Below, piece after piece: positions 33,013 to 41,284 of a stretch of DNA of 64,000 bases. The translations under genes were made by a program, and so were the position numbers. Under the pieces are notes generated by a model. The model was not told where the DNA came from and searched no databases. It worked only from the letters and a program-made list of their open reading frames with translations. The stretch is from Acidobacteriota bacterium (GTDB lineage: Bacteria; Acidobacteriota; Terriglobia; Terriglobales; Acidobacteriaceae), in NCBI GenBank assembly GCA_019351975.1, contig JABBOG010000011.1:1-64000 (forward strand). Reading direction: 5' to 3'. Numbering within the stretch: position 1 is the stretch's first letter; every line of letters begins with the position of its first letter.

Positions 33013-33432
33013 ATGATGCGAAGTGCAGATGAACCTACAACACGCGAGCTCGCCCAACGACTTATAACGTATGAGGGAAGCCAAATAGATCCTGCCGACG
33101 GAAACATCTATGCGGTGGGCCGCGTCTGCGATAAGCTGCGAGGTCCCTTAGCGACATTGGTTGGACCAGCGGGATTTTGTTCGCTCCTGATGCGCGCATT
33201 GACTCTGGCAAAGCGTGATGCCCCAGTGCTCAGCGCATGGGAGGTCAGGCCGGACGGGTCACTGGAGGGTTTGAGTGACGAGACAACTCAAATGGGTGCT
33301 GTGCTCATTGCTCAGCTTATCGGGCTGATGATCACATTTATCGGCGAGTCTTTGACACTCCGTCTCCTGCGTGATGTGTGGGTAGATCTGCCGGACTCCG
33401 CAGCGATGGTTGAAAGGAATGAATCAGAATGA
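33013..33432 (+). CDS. Small helical protein translationally coupled to the KaiC-like ATPase
   Basis: 139 aa from the ATG at 33013 (ATGATG). A GTG at 32932 would give 166 aa but has poor spacing and adds residues not shared with the paralogue. It is homologous along its length to the first 130 residues of the protein at 31910-32596. Its last codons overlap the KaiC start (ATGA, 33429-33432), so the two proteins are made together and likely interact. A hydrophobic helix (GAVLIAQLIGLMITFIGESL) is long enough for a membrane segment but may be a buried helix. No known KaiA or KaiB similarity was seen. Function unknown. Confidence 0.68.
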   Translation: MMRSADEPTTRELAQRLITYEGSQIDPADGNIYAVGRVCDKLRGPLATLVGPAGFCSLLMRALTLAKRDAPVLSAWEVRPDGSLEGLSDETTQMGAVLIAQLIGLMITFIGESLTLRLLRDVWVDLPDSAAMVERNESE

Positions 33433-34916
33433 AGGAACAAAACAAGGTCAAGATCAATCAATTGCCAACCGGAGTGCCTGGGCTCGATGAGATACTTGGC
33501 GGCGGACTGCCTGAGTTTTCGTTCAATATTATTGCCGGAGCGCCTGGATGCGGAAAGACAACCCTGGCGCATCAGTTCATTTTCGCCAATGCCACGGTGG
33601 AGCGCCCAGCCCTTTACTTCACGGTGATGGGAGAACCTGCACTGAAGATGCTGCGCTACCAGCAGCAGTTCACCTTCTTCGATGCTGCGAAGCTGAACAG
33701 CGCAGTGCGATTTATCAACCTGAGCCAGGATCTTATCGAGCGCGGACTCCAGGGAGTATTGGAAGAGATTGCCAAGCAGGTAGAAGCCGCCAACCCGAGC
33801 ATTGTGGTGGTGGATTCCTTCCGCACCGTGCTGCGCAGCGAGATGCACGAAGGTAAGGAGATGGTAGTCCAGACTTTCGTGCAGCAATTGGCGCTGCTGC
33901 TGACGAGCTGGGAGGCGACTACCTTTCTGATCGGCGAGTATTCCGAGACGGAGGTGCGGGAGAATCCCGTATTCACTGTTGCCGACGGGTTGTTCTGGCT
34001 GTTTCAGCAAGTGGACCGTAACTCCGTGGTGCGCAAGATGCAGATTATGAAGCTGCGGGGACAGGCTTCGGTGCCGGGGCTGCACACCTTCCGCATCACC
34101 GAAGACGGTTTGCAGGCCTTCTCACGCACTCTTGGGCTGGTGGGACAGAGGAAGACATTCAACCGCGTGAAGTACCTCTCCATGGGGATTCCTGCGTTGG
34201 ACGAGATGATGGGTGGAGGTGTACCGGAGGGAGACAGCCTGCTGATCGCCGGGTCGTCTGGAACTGGCAAGTCCTTGATGGCGACGCAATTCCTTGCAGC
34301 GGGCATACGCGCAGGTGAGCCCGGCATCGCGGCAGTCTTTGAAGAGCGACCGAACGAATACACGGCACGAGCATCTGAGTTCGGACTCGATCTCCAGACG
34401 CCGCTGGCCAACGGAACGCTTGAGGTGATCTACCTGCGGCCACTCGACTTGTCCGTGGACGAGATGATGCAGGAGATTCTTGACGCTGTAAAGAGGACGG
34501 GCGCGAAGCGTTTGGTGATCGACTCTCTGGCAGGATTTGAGATGGCCCTGGCACCGTCCTTTCGTGCCGACTTCCGCGAGTCGCTCTACCGTATGATCTT
34601 TGCCCTCACCGCGGTCGGTATCACCATCCTGAGCACGCTCGAGATGCCGGAGACATTCACTGAACTGTCGTTCAGCAGCTACTCCATCTCGTTTCTCACG
34701 GACGACATCATCCGGATGCGTTATGTCGAGATCGATGGTCAACTGCGCCAGATCCTGATGGTAGTGAAGATGCGTCGGGGTGTGCACAGCCGAGATATCC
34801 GGCAGTACGAGATCACGGCTGACGGAATCATTATTGGCGAGCGCTTGAAGAGCTTCGTTGACCTTGTCACCGGCATTCCAAAGCCGCGTTCAGGAGTGTT
34901 GCGCTTCGACGAATAG
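33429..34916 (+). CDS. KaiC-like double RecA-domain ATPase
   Basis: 495 aa with two tandem KaiC domains. CI has Walker A GAPGCGKTT (37-45) and Walker B SIVVVDS (124-130). CII has GSSGTGKS (275-282) and RLVIDSL (361-367). The catalytic glutamate pair is kept in CII (E305-E306, VFEERP), but the aligned CI sites read M67-G68. In the CII phosphosite segment (SISFLTDDII), S421 aligns with S431 of cyanobacterial KaiC, but the Thr that follows is replaced by F422. The C-terminal KMRRGVHSRDIRQYEIT block is typical. The family gives ATP-driven hexamers used in clocks and signalling. It is coupled to the small protein before it; a histidine kinase gene follows after 30 bp. Confidence 0.92.
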   Translation: MKEQNKVKINQLPTGVPGLDEILGGGLPEFSFNIIAGAPGCGKTTLAHQFIFANATVERPALYFTVMGEPALKMLRYQQQFTFFDAAKLNSAVRFINLSQDLIERGLQGVLEEIAKQVEAANPSIVVVDSFRTVLRSEMHEGKEMVVQTFVQQLALLLTSWEATTFLIGEYSETEVRENPVFTVADGLFWLFQQVDRNSVVRKMQIMKLRGQASVPGLHTFRITEDGLQAFSRTLGLVGQRKTFNRVKYLSMGIPALDEMMGGGVPEGDSLLIAGSSGTGKSLMATQFLAAGIRAGEPGIAAVFEERPNEYTARASEFGLDLQTPLANGTLEVIYLRPLDLSVDEMMQEILDAVKRTGAKRLVIDSLAGFEMALAPSFRADFRESLYRMIFALTAVGITILSTLEMPETFTELSFSSYSISFLTDDIIRMRYVEIDGQLRQILMVVKMRRGVHSRDIRQYEITADGIIIGERLKSFVDLVTGIPKPRSGVLRFDE

Positions 34917-34946
34917 ATCTTCAACGAAGCCCTAGCAAGAGGCAAA

Positions 34947-36167
34947 ATGGAAACCGAATTTTTCGACAACGTCACGCAGGAGATTGATCTACCAATGCTA
35001 TGCCGAAGTGTTGGCGACTCTTCGCCGATGCCGATGGCAGGATTGGGCGGTTCTCTACACACCGTGCGCTATGTCAACCTTGCCTTTTGCCTGCTTACCG
35101 GAAAATCGAAGGACGAACTGATAGGAACGGTCTTCTGCGGCGTTGCTCCAGGCATGAACGAATGCGTGTTATTGCTTGACCGTGTCGTCAAGACGGGCCT
35201 GGCGGATAGCCATATCGGGCAAGGGAAGACCGCCGCACATCCTCTTTACTGGTCGTACGCGATGTGGCCTTTGCTCGCGGCGGACCACAGCCATCTTGGA
35301 ATCATGGTTCAGGTTATTGAATCGGGAAAGTTTCACGATGACGCGATTGCGATGAATCAGGCGTTGTTATTAGGGGCGCTGCGCCAGCATGAGTTGAGGG
35401 ACGCCGCCGATCAGTTGAATGCTCAACTGCAGGCAGCGATCGTACTGGCAAAAAAAGCAGAGGAGGCGCTGATCGGCAGCGAGAAGCTGGCGTCTGCCGG
35501 ACGGATGGCTGCCGTGCTGGCGCATGAGATTAACAACCCTCTTGCCGCCATGATGAACCTCCTGTTTCTGGCGCAGACAAATGCAGACACGCCAGCACCC
35601 GTGCATCAGTATCTGAAGATGGCCGATGATGAACTGAAACGCATTGCCCACATTACGCGCCAGACTCTCGGTTTTTATCGCGAATCCTCTGTGCCAACGA
35701 CTTTTCTTGTCGCTACCTTGCTGAACTCCGTGATCGACCTGCTGCAGGCGAAGATGGTGTCAACGCATGTCGTTGTGAAAAGGGAGTGTGATGATCTCCT
35801 GGAAGTTACCGCGATCTTCGGTGAACTGAGACAGGTGGTTTCGAACTTGATGCTCAACAGCCTCGATGCAATCAGTGAGGGTGGCGTCGTTGCGTTGCGA
35901 ACTTCCATATCGCGGAGCCCACTGGACGGAAGCAAGCGGATCCGTATAACGATTGCGGATAATGGCCCAGGCATCCCCGCGATGGCTGGACCGAGGATTT
36001 TTGAGCCCTTCTTCACGACCAAAGGTTCAACAGGAAATGGCCTGGGCCTGTGGGTGTGCAAGCAGATTATTGAGAAGCATCACGGCTCCATCAGTGTCCG
36101 TTCTCGCACACGTGAGCCGAGAGGAACAACGTTCTCGGTCGTTATACCCCAAAAGCCCATTCTTTAG
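34947..36167 (+). CDS. PAS-domain sensor histidine kinase
   Basis: 406 aa, no membrane segments, so cytosolic. Residues about 25-125 resemble a PAS sensor; a coiled coil follows (about 135-180). The dimerisation helix has the phosphoacceptor H193 (LAHEINNPLA). The HATPase_c domain has N300/N304 (VSNLMLNSLDA), DNGPGIP (338-344), FEPFFTTK and GNGLGLW. It autophosphorylates on His and passes phosphate to a receiver. None is encoded beside it; the nearest is at 40231-40839. The 30-bp gap to kaiC suggests cotranscription, parallel to the KaiC-SasA partnership, but the N-domain is PAS-like, not the thioredoxin-like KaiB-type fold of SasA. Confidence 0.9.
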   Translation: METEFFDNVTQEIDLPMLCRSVGDSSPMPMAGLGGSLHTVRYVNLAFCLLTGKSKDELIGTVFCGVAPGMNECVLLLDRVVKTGLADSHIGQGKTAAHPLYWSYAMWPLLAADHSHLGIMVQVIESGKFHDDAIAMNQALLLGALRQHELRDAADQLNAQLQAAIVLAKKAEEALIGSEKLASAGRMAAVLAHEINNPLAAMMNLLFLAQTNADTPAPVHQYLKMADDELKRIAHITRQTLGFYRESSVPTTFLVATLLNSVIDLLQAKMVSTHVVVKRECDDLLEVTAIFGELRQVVSNLMLNSLDAISEGGVVALRTSISRSPLDGSKRIRITIADNGPGIPAMAGPRIFEPFFTTKGSTGNGLGLWVCKQIIEKHHGSISVRSRTREPRGTTFSVVIPQKPIL

Positions 36168-36315
36168 TTTTGCTCGATCTAAGCAGGATGTACTCCGCAC
36201 CGCAGAAATGTGAAGAGAATAAGCTACTAGCAGCTCGCAGTTCCGGTCAATTGATGGATGTGTAGTCACTGTCATAACCATCGCGACGAACGACGAACAC
36301 TTTTGGAGAGCAACC

Positions 36316-37932
36316 ATGCCCGCAAGTACGCCGGATCTATTCAAGCAGCTGCATGTTCAGCCTATAGTCGGTCTGAACAATACATTTCCGCCTTTAGGCA
36401 GGAACATCAAGGTCTTGCTCGTCTGGCCACGTTTTCCAAGTTCCTTCTGGGGTTTTGAGGGAGTTCTGGAGATGACTCCGGAGCGGTCCGTGATGCCACC
36501 TTTAGGATTAATCACAGTAGCTGCACTTTGTCCGGCATCCTGGGAACTTCGCCTGCTCGATCTCTCTTTCGACCAGTTGCGCGATGAAGATCTGCTGTGG
36601 GCCGATTTGGTTATGGTAAGCGCCATGCAGGCACAGCATGACAGCACGTTGTCTGTGTTAGCCAAAGCTCACGCACATGGGCGAAGGACCTTTATCGGTG
36701 GTCCATGGGCGAGCAGCGAGCCCGAATTCCTGCTCACAAAAGCGGACCATGTTCTGGCAGGAGAAGCCGAAGAGGTCTTTGCCGATATTGCATCCGCTCT
36801 GGAAGACGGCCATGCCCGGGCCCTATACCGCGTCATTGAGAAGCCGGACATGTCTACAAGTCCAATGCCGCGTTTCGATCTGCTGCAGTTAAAGGAATAC
36901 ACATCGATGTCTGTGCAATTCTCGCGAGGATGCCCTTTCCAATGTGAGTTTTGCGACATCATTACTATCTATGGCCGCAGACCGCGAGCGAAGTCGCCAA
37001 CCCAGGTGATTGCGGAGCTGGACGCACTGCGCGGCATGGGCTGGCACAATGAAGTTTTCATCGTCGACGACAACTTCATCGGGAACCACAAACTTGCTTT
37101 GCAACTCACGCACGAGCTCTCCAAGTGGCAGGATCGCAACGGCCGTGCAATCTCGTTCTACACCGAAGCGTCGGTTGATCTTGCGGATAAACCCGAACTG
37201 CTCGCGTCGATGGTGGATGCGAACTTCATGTACGTCTTTCTTGGCATTGAGACGCCCTCTGCCGAGGCATTGAAAGGGTCTTCCAAGTTCCAGAATCTGC
37301 GTGGCGATCTTGTCACTCAGGTACAGAAGATCCGTCAAAGCGGTCTGTGGGTCATTGCTGGCTTTATCGTGGGCTTCGATTCAGACGACGAAACGATCTT
37401 TGAACGGCAGCTGCAATTCATCGACAAGACTGCAATAACATGGGCGATGGCCGGCGTTTTGCAGGCACCTCCAACCACGGCGCTCTTCGACCGGATGAAG
37501 CGTGAAGGTCGGCTGATTGAGAACAGCCCCGCTACGTCAAACTTCAGCCCTCCCAACTTCCGAACGGTGCTTCCGCTCCCGGTGCTGCTGCGTGGATTGA
37601 GTCGATTGCTCACTGGTCTGTACACGCCAGAGTCGTACTTTCGCCGTGCTTTCAGCTCCATCGAGTCGTGGAATCCTGGCCCAAGGCAACGTCCTCCTGA
37701 ACTATCCCTTGGCTACAATCTGCGCGTGCTGTTTTCGTCCATGTGGCTGCAGGGAGTTTGCTCAAATTACCGGGTGGCCTACTGGCGTTTTCTGCTGCTA
37801 GCAATCCGCAAATGGGCACGCAAGCCCGCCAAGATGTGGCTAGGATTTATGGTGCTGATGTCTGCAAACCATTTTCTGAAGTACGCAGCCCTGGTGGCTG
37901 AGGATCTGGAGGAGTACTGTCGCGAGATGTAA
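36316..37932 (+). CDS. B12-binding radical SAM protein, HpnP-like (DUF4070)
   Basis: 538 aa. The N-terminal cobalamin-binding-like domain (about 30-170) precedes the radical SAM core, whose iron-sulfur cluster ligands are C206, C210 and C213 (CPFQCEFC). FIVDDNFIGN and the YGRRPRAKSPTQVI stretch match the DUF4070 group that includes HpnP, the hopanoid C-2 methylase. Methylation of an unactivated carbon is the expected chemistry, with cobalamin as methyl carrier. Whether the substrate is a hopanoid is not shown: no squalene-hopene cyclase is in the window and the family has paralogues. It follows the histidine kinase gene by 148 bp on the same strand. Confidence 0.82.
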   Translation: MPASTPDLFKQLHVQPIVGLNNTFPPLGRNIKVLLVWPRFPSSFWGFEGVLEMTPERSVMPPLGLITVAALCPASWELRLLDLSFDQLRDEDLLWADLVMVSAMQAQHDSTLSVLAKAHAHGRRTFIGGPWASSEPEFLLTKADHVLAGEAEEVFADIASALEDGHARALYRVIEKPDMSTSPMPRFDLLQLKEYTSMSVQFSRGCPFQCEFCDIITIYGRRPRAKSPTQVIAELDALRGMGWHNEVFIVDDNFIGNHKLALQLTHELSKWQDRNGRAISFYTEASVDLADKPELLASMVDANFMYVFLGIETPSAEALKGSSKFQNLRGDLVTQVQKIRQSGLWVIAGFIVGFDSDDETIFERQLQFIDKTAITWAMAGVLQAPPTTALFDRMKREGRLIENSPATSNFSPPNFRTVLPLPVLLRGLSRLLTGLYTPESYFRRAFSSIESWNPGPRQRPPELSLGYNLRVLFSSMWLQGVCSNYRVAYWRFLLLAIRKWARKPAKMWLGFMVLMSANHFLKYAALVAEDLEEYCREM

Positions 37933-38019
37933 ATGAGACAGAAAATGGCTCGGCCGTGATCGTGCTCTAACGGCTCGTGTCAAAACTATATCCGACCGCA
38001 ATCGCATGCGTGCCGGAGT

Positions 38020-38724
38020 TTATTCGTGATCGGCCACAACTGGTCCGCGTGCCGTTTGGTCCGGCAATCGGTCGTGGAGGACCACATTCAGAAGAGCCTT
38101 GTGAACATGGATTCGACCGTTGTAGCTGACGTAGCCGAGCTTACGGAATTTATTCATAAATTTGCTGACGCGAGACCGTGTGGTGCCGATCATGTCGGCG
38201 AGCTCCTCCTGCGTGACTGGAGGGATCATGCTCTCCGGTTCACCTGGCTTGCCGAACTCCGCCATGATGAGTAAGGTGCGTGCGAGGCGTTTTTCGCTGT
38301 TGTTGAATAACTGGTCGATCAAGTCTTCACGTGTCCTGACCCCGCGGAGCAGAACGAATCTCAGGAAGATATCGGAGAATTCGTGTTGCTCGTGCAGCAG
38401 CAGAAGCATATCCTTGCGGCTCAGTTTCAGAGCTTTGCAGGGCGTGATGGCTGTTGCAGTGGCATCGTGAAGCTCGGTGCCACCAGCGAGCATCTCTTCA
38501 CCTATAAAGTCGCCGGCACCGAGCATTGTAACGGTTGCTTCTTTCCCCTTTTTCGAGACGACGGTGAGCTTTGCTCTGCCTGAATCGAGAAAGAATATGG
38601 AGTCCGCCATGCCGCCTTGTGCGAAGAAGATATGCCCAGCCTTGAGCTGAACCATCTTATGCGTTACGCCGGCTGCCTCCAGAAAACGCGCAGGATCGAA
38701 GAGAGTTCGCTTGGTACCCGGCAT
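38020..38724 (-). CDS. Crp/Fnr-family transcription regulator
   Basis: 234 aa. The cyclic-nucleotide-like beta-barrel domain (about 20-140) carries GDFIGEEMLAGG in the phosphate-binding-cassette position. It lacks the Arg-Ser of true cAMP binders, so the ligand is uncertain. A dimerisation helix follows, then a winged helix (TQEELADMIGTTRSRVSKFMNKFRKLGYV, about 172-200). There is no N-terminal Fnr-type cysteine cluster. It converges with the radical SAM gene and may regulate the KaiC island. A palindrome GTGAGC-N6-GCTCAC lies 94 bp upstream of its start. Confidence 0.88.
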   Translation of the reverse strand: MPGTKRTLFDPARFLEAAGVTHKMVQLKAGHIFFAQGGMADSIFFLDSGRAKLTVVSKKGKEATVTMLGAGDFIGEEMLAGGTELHDATATAITPCKALKLSRKDMLLLLHEQHEFSDIFLRFVLLRGVRTREDLIDQLFNNSEKRLARTLLIMAEFGKPGEPESMIPPVTQEELADMIGTTRSRVSKFMNKFRKLGYVSYNGRIHVHKALLNVVLHDRLPDQTARGPVVADHE

Positions 38725-38817
38725 TTGGATTACCTCGAGTCGTGCATTCCTGAGATCCTCAATTGACCTACAACGCAGACCACATGACGATTTGTATCAC
38801 TTTGGGACCAGGAAGAT

Positions 38818-38835
38818 GTGAGCACTATAGCTCAC
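38818..38835. promoter_or_regulatory. Candidate Crp-type operator
   Basis: GTGAGC (38818-38823), six bases ACTATA, then GCTCAC (38830-38835): a perfect 6-bp dyad with spacing close to TGTGA-N6-TCACA. It lies upstream of the Crp-like gene and downstream of lipA, so autoregulation is a natural reading. It has no T-run, so a terminator is less likely. Confidence 0.45.
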
Positions 38836-38856
38836 GTCGACGCACCCAGAAGGTGG

Positions 38857-39801
38857 CTACTGCTTGTCCACGATGAGACCGGTGGATTGCGCCTGCTCGT
38901 GGGCATGATAGCTGGAACGGACGAGCGGTCCGGACTCGACGTGACGGAAGCCCATGGCAAGGGCTTCGTGCTTTAGGAACGCGAACTCGTCGGGCGTGTA
39001 GAAGCGCGACATCGGCAGGTGGTCGCGCGATGGACGCAGGTACTGGCCGATGGTGAGGATGTCGACGCGGCGGTCGGCGAGGTCGCGGAAGACGCCGAGG
39101 AGTTCGTGCATCTCTTCACCCATACCGACGATGATGCCTGTCTTGGTGACGATGGGGCCGAGCGCGTGGGCTGTCGACTCTCGTTTAGCTTCGGCGAGGA
39201 ATTGAAGGCTACGCTCGTAGCGCCCGCCGGATTTGGCGACGCGATAGAGGCGTGGGACGGTCTCGATGTTGTGATTGAGGATCTCTGGGCGCGCGTTAAC
39301 GACCATCTCGCGGGCTTTAGCGACACCCTGAAAGTCGGGCGTGAGGACTTCGATCTGCGTGCCGGGCGACTGAGTGCGGATCTCGGTGATGACGTTGACG
39401 AAAGCCTGGGCTGCGCCGAGGTTATCGTCGTCGCGGTTGACGCTGGTGATGACGGCGTGGGCGAGGCCGAGTTGGGCGACGGCGTAGGCGACGCGTGCGG
39501 GCTCGCCGTGGTCGATGGGCTCGGGCTTGCCTTTCGGGACGGCGCAGAAGCCGCAGCGGCGGGTGCAGAGGTTGCCGAGCATCATGAAGGTGGCGGTCTT
39601 GTGGTTCCAGCACTCGCCGATGTTGGGGCAGTGGGCGCTTTCGCAGACCGTGTGGAGATTGAGGTCGCGGGCAAGCTTCTTTAGGGCGTGGAAGGTTTCT
39701 CCCATCGGTGCACGAGCTTTGAGCCATGCTGGTTTCGCAGCGGGCTTCTGCGGCGTGAGGTCGATCTGAATCAGCGCGTCGGATTGGACCAGAGGGGCCA
39801 T
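38857..39801 (-). CDS. lipA: Lipoyl synthase
   Basis: 314 aa. This radical SAM enzyme inserts two sulfur atoms into octanoyl groups on the E2 subunits of pyruvate dehydrogenase and related complexes. The auxiliary cluster motif CxxxxCPNIGECW (CESAHCPNIGECW) and the SAM cluster CTRRCGFC are both complete, and the conserved C-terminal RSSYHA supplies the Ser ligand. The N-terminal PAWLKARAPMG and a GHHPTTER-type tail variant are normal. It stands alone: lipB is not adjacent. Confidence 0.97.
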   Translation of the reverse strand: MAPLVQSDALIQIDLTPQKPAAKPAWLKARAPMGETFHALKKLARDLNLHTVCESAHCPNIGECWNHKTATFMMLGNLCTRRCGFCAVPKGKPEPIDHGEPARVAYAVAQLGLAHAVITSVNRDDDNLGAAQAFVNVITEIRTQSPGTQIEVLTPDFQGVAKAREMVVNARPEILNHNIETVPRLYRVAKSGGRYERSLQFLAEAKRESTAHALGPIVTKTGIIVGMGEEMHELLGVFRDLADRRVDILTIGQYLRPSRDHLPMSRFYTPDEFAFLKHEALAMGFRHVESGPLVRSSYHAHEQAQSTGLIVDKQ

Positions 39802-39854
39802 GGCTATCTTCGATTGTAGACGGTCTTGCAGCGTCTGTTGGCGATATCCGGTTA

Positions 39855-40076
39855 CTACGCTACGCCGTCATAGATCTGAGCGCAGTCCATGCGCAGCGTT
39901 CCGTTGTCGTCAAAGACCAGCCCGTTGAAGCGAAACACACTCCCAACTGCCACCGCGCTGCTGTTCAGCATCTGCGTATTGCTGTCCGCGTAGACCACAA
40001 TCGTGCCCGGTGTGGTGATCAGCGACGTCTGCCCCGGCTGCACCGCCAGGTTCGCAAACAGGTCATGCGACCCCAG
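39855..40076 (-). pseudogene. Remnant of a surface-protein gene (C-terminal piece)
   Basis: A 73-codon in-frame stretch (LGSHDLFANLAVQPGQTSL, then VVYADSN, then GSVFRFNGLVFDDNGTLRMD and QIYDGVA) ends in a stop and resembles the C-terminal end of a family of acidobacterial exported proteins. The open frame continues upstream, but there it runs through DNA opposite the receiver gene and gives no family-like sequence, no signal peptide and no start. I read it as a truncated leftover. Homology is from memory, so confidence is moderate. Confidence 0.4.
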
Positions 40077-40230
40077 GTGCACAAGATGGATGCACGAGCG
40101 CTGCCGGCAGACGCGGAAGATTGCATGCGGGCATTCTTTAGTGTTGTGCAACAAACGTTGAAATGATCGCGAAACGCAGTGTAGACCTTCGAGCGCGATA
40201 TAATCAAGCGACCCCAGATAGGACTTACAT

Positions 40231-40839
40231 TTGTCCGCAAGCCCCTTCCCGTACAGAATCTTGATTGTTGAGGACGAGGAGAGTCTGCGTGATGTCGGCA
40301 AGATGCTGCTCATAGCGCAGGGGTACGAGGTTCGCACAGCGGAGGACGGGTTTGAGGGGCTGTCCGCGCTGAAGCAGTCGCTGCCGGACATCATTATCTC
40401 GGACCTGCAGATGCCGAATATGAATGGGTTTGAGTTCTTGTCGGTTGTGCGGCGGCGGTTTCCGACGATCCCGGTGATTGTGATTTCGGGTGAGTTTTCC
40501 GGGTTGTCGGTGCCGGAGAGCGTGCTTGCAGATGCGTTCTTTCCGAAGGGCGGTTACAATCCGAGCCAGCTGTTCGAGAAGATCATCGATCTCCTGCACG
40601 AACTTCCGACGCGGCCCAAGACCGGCAGACCGAATCAAGCGGCGGTATGGGTGAAGAACGACCGCGGAACGATTGCGGTGAGCTGTTCGGAGTGTTTGCG
40701 GACCTTCCCGGTGTCAAACGTAGAATCGGGCGTCAATGAAGCGGAGTGCGACTTCTGCGGATGCGTGGTGCACTTCGAGATCATCGGGACATCCAAACCT
40801 TCAAGAACCCTCTCCAGCAGGATGCTGTCGCAGATCTGA
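40231..40839 (+). CDS. Response regulator with C-terminal zinc ribbon
   Basis: 202 aa from a TTG start at 40231 (AGGAC upstream). The receiver domain (about 8-125) has D15 in the acidic pocket, phosphoacceptor D58 (ISDLQMP), S86 and K106 (FFPKGG). A short linker leads to a ribbon with C152-x2-C155 and C173-x2-C176 (plus C178) that replaces a DNA-binding output domain. It may act by protein contact. It lies 3 kb from the orphan histidine kinase at 34947-36167 and is the only receiver in the window, so the two could be partners. It converges with the next small gene (5 bp apart). Confidence 0.82.
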   Translation: MSASPFPYRILIVEDEESLRDVGKMLLIAQGYEVRTAEDGFEGLSALKQSLPDIIISDLQMPNMNGFEFLSVVRRRFPTIPVIVISGEFSGLSVPESVLADAFFPKGGYNPSQLFEKIIDLLHELPTRPKTGRPNQAAVWVKNDRGTIAVSCSECLRTFPVSNVESGVNEAECDFCGCVVHFEIIGTSKPSRTLSSRMLSQI

Positions 40840-40844
40840 CGCAC

Positions 40845-41123
40845 TTACATGATGCGGAAGCGCTCGCGCATGAGACGCTGAAAACGGGGACGCCAGATGA
40901 GATCGTAGGCGAGCTCTTTGCCTGGAAACATGGCGAGCGCGGCAGAGCGTGCGTCGGCGATCATCTGCGAGGCTTCGTCGATCGAGAGCGAGCCATCCTG
41001 GGCGATGGTCTGCATGACGAGGTTCATCATCATCTGCAGGCGGCGGAGGAGGCGCGCTTCTTCCTGGGTTTCGGTGGTGGGTGCGGTGGCGGTGGCGCTG
41101 GCGGCGTGGGTTGGATCGGGCAA
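40845..41123 (-). CDS. Small conserved helical protein of unknown function
   Basis: 92 aa. The start is a TTG at 41123, picked because AAGGAG lies exactly 6 nt upstream; a GTG at 41222 in the same frame has no such site. The N-terminus is Ala/Thr-rich and flexible; the rest (RLLRRLQMMMNLVMQTIAQ, ASQMIADARSAALAMFPGKE, YDLIWRPRFQRLMRERF) is helical. It ends 5 bp from the receiver gene, on the opposite strand. It lies downstream of comEC on the same strand with a 161-bp gap. I recognise no named domain. Confidence 0.6.
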   Translation of the reverse strand: MPDPTHAASATATAPTTETQEEARLLRRLQMMMNLVMQTIAQDGSLSIDEASQMIADARSAALAMFPGKELAYDLIWRPRFQRLMRERFRIM

Positions 41124-41284
41124 TGGCGGCTCCTTGGGTTTTAGTGCAGTGGAGAAGTAGCTTCCTCCGCCGCGCTGCGGAAGGACAACCAGAAAGGCAA
41201 GAACAGAATTGACTGCAACCACAGATTCGTTCGCGAAGGACGCACCATTGAAAGCAGTGACAAAGGCGAAGCCTTTGCGGAGAA

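Noticed and set aside
33013-33432. Identification of the small kaiC-coupled protein as KaiB or KaiA
   Set aside because: It is helical throughout with no KaiB thioredoxin-like pattern and no KaiA-like four-helix signature that I can see.
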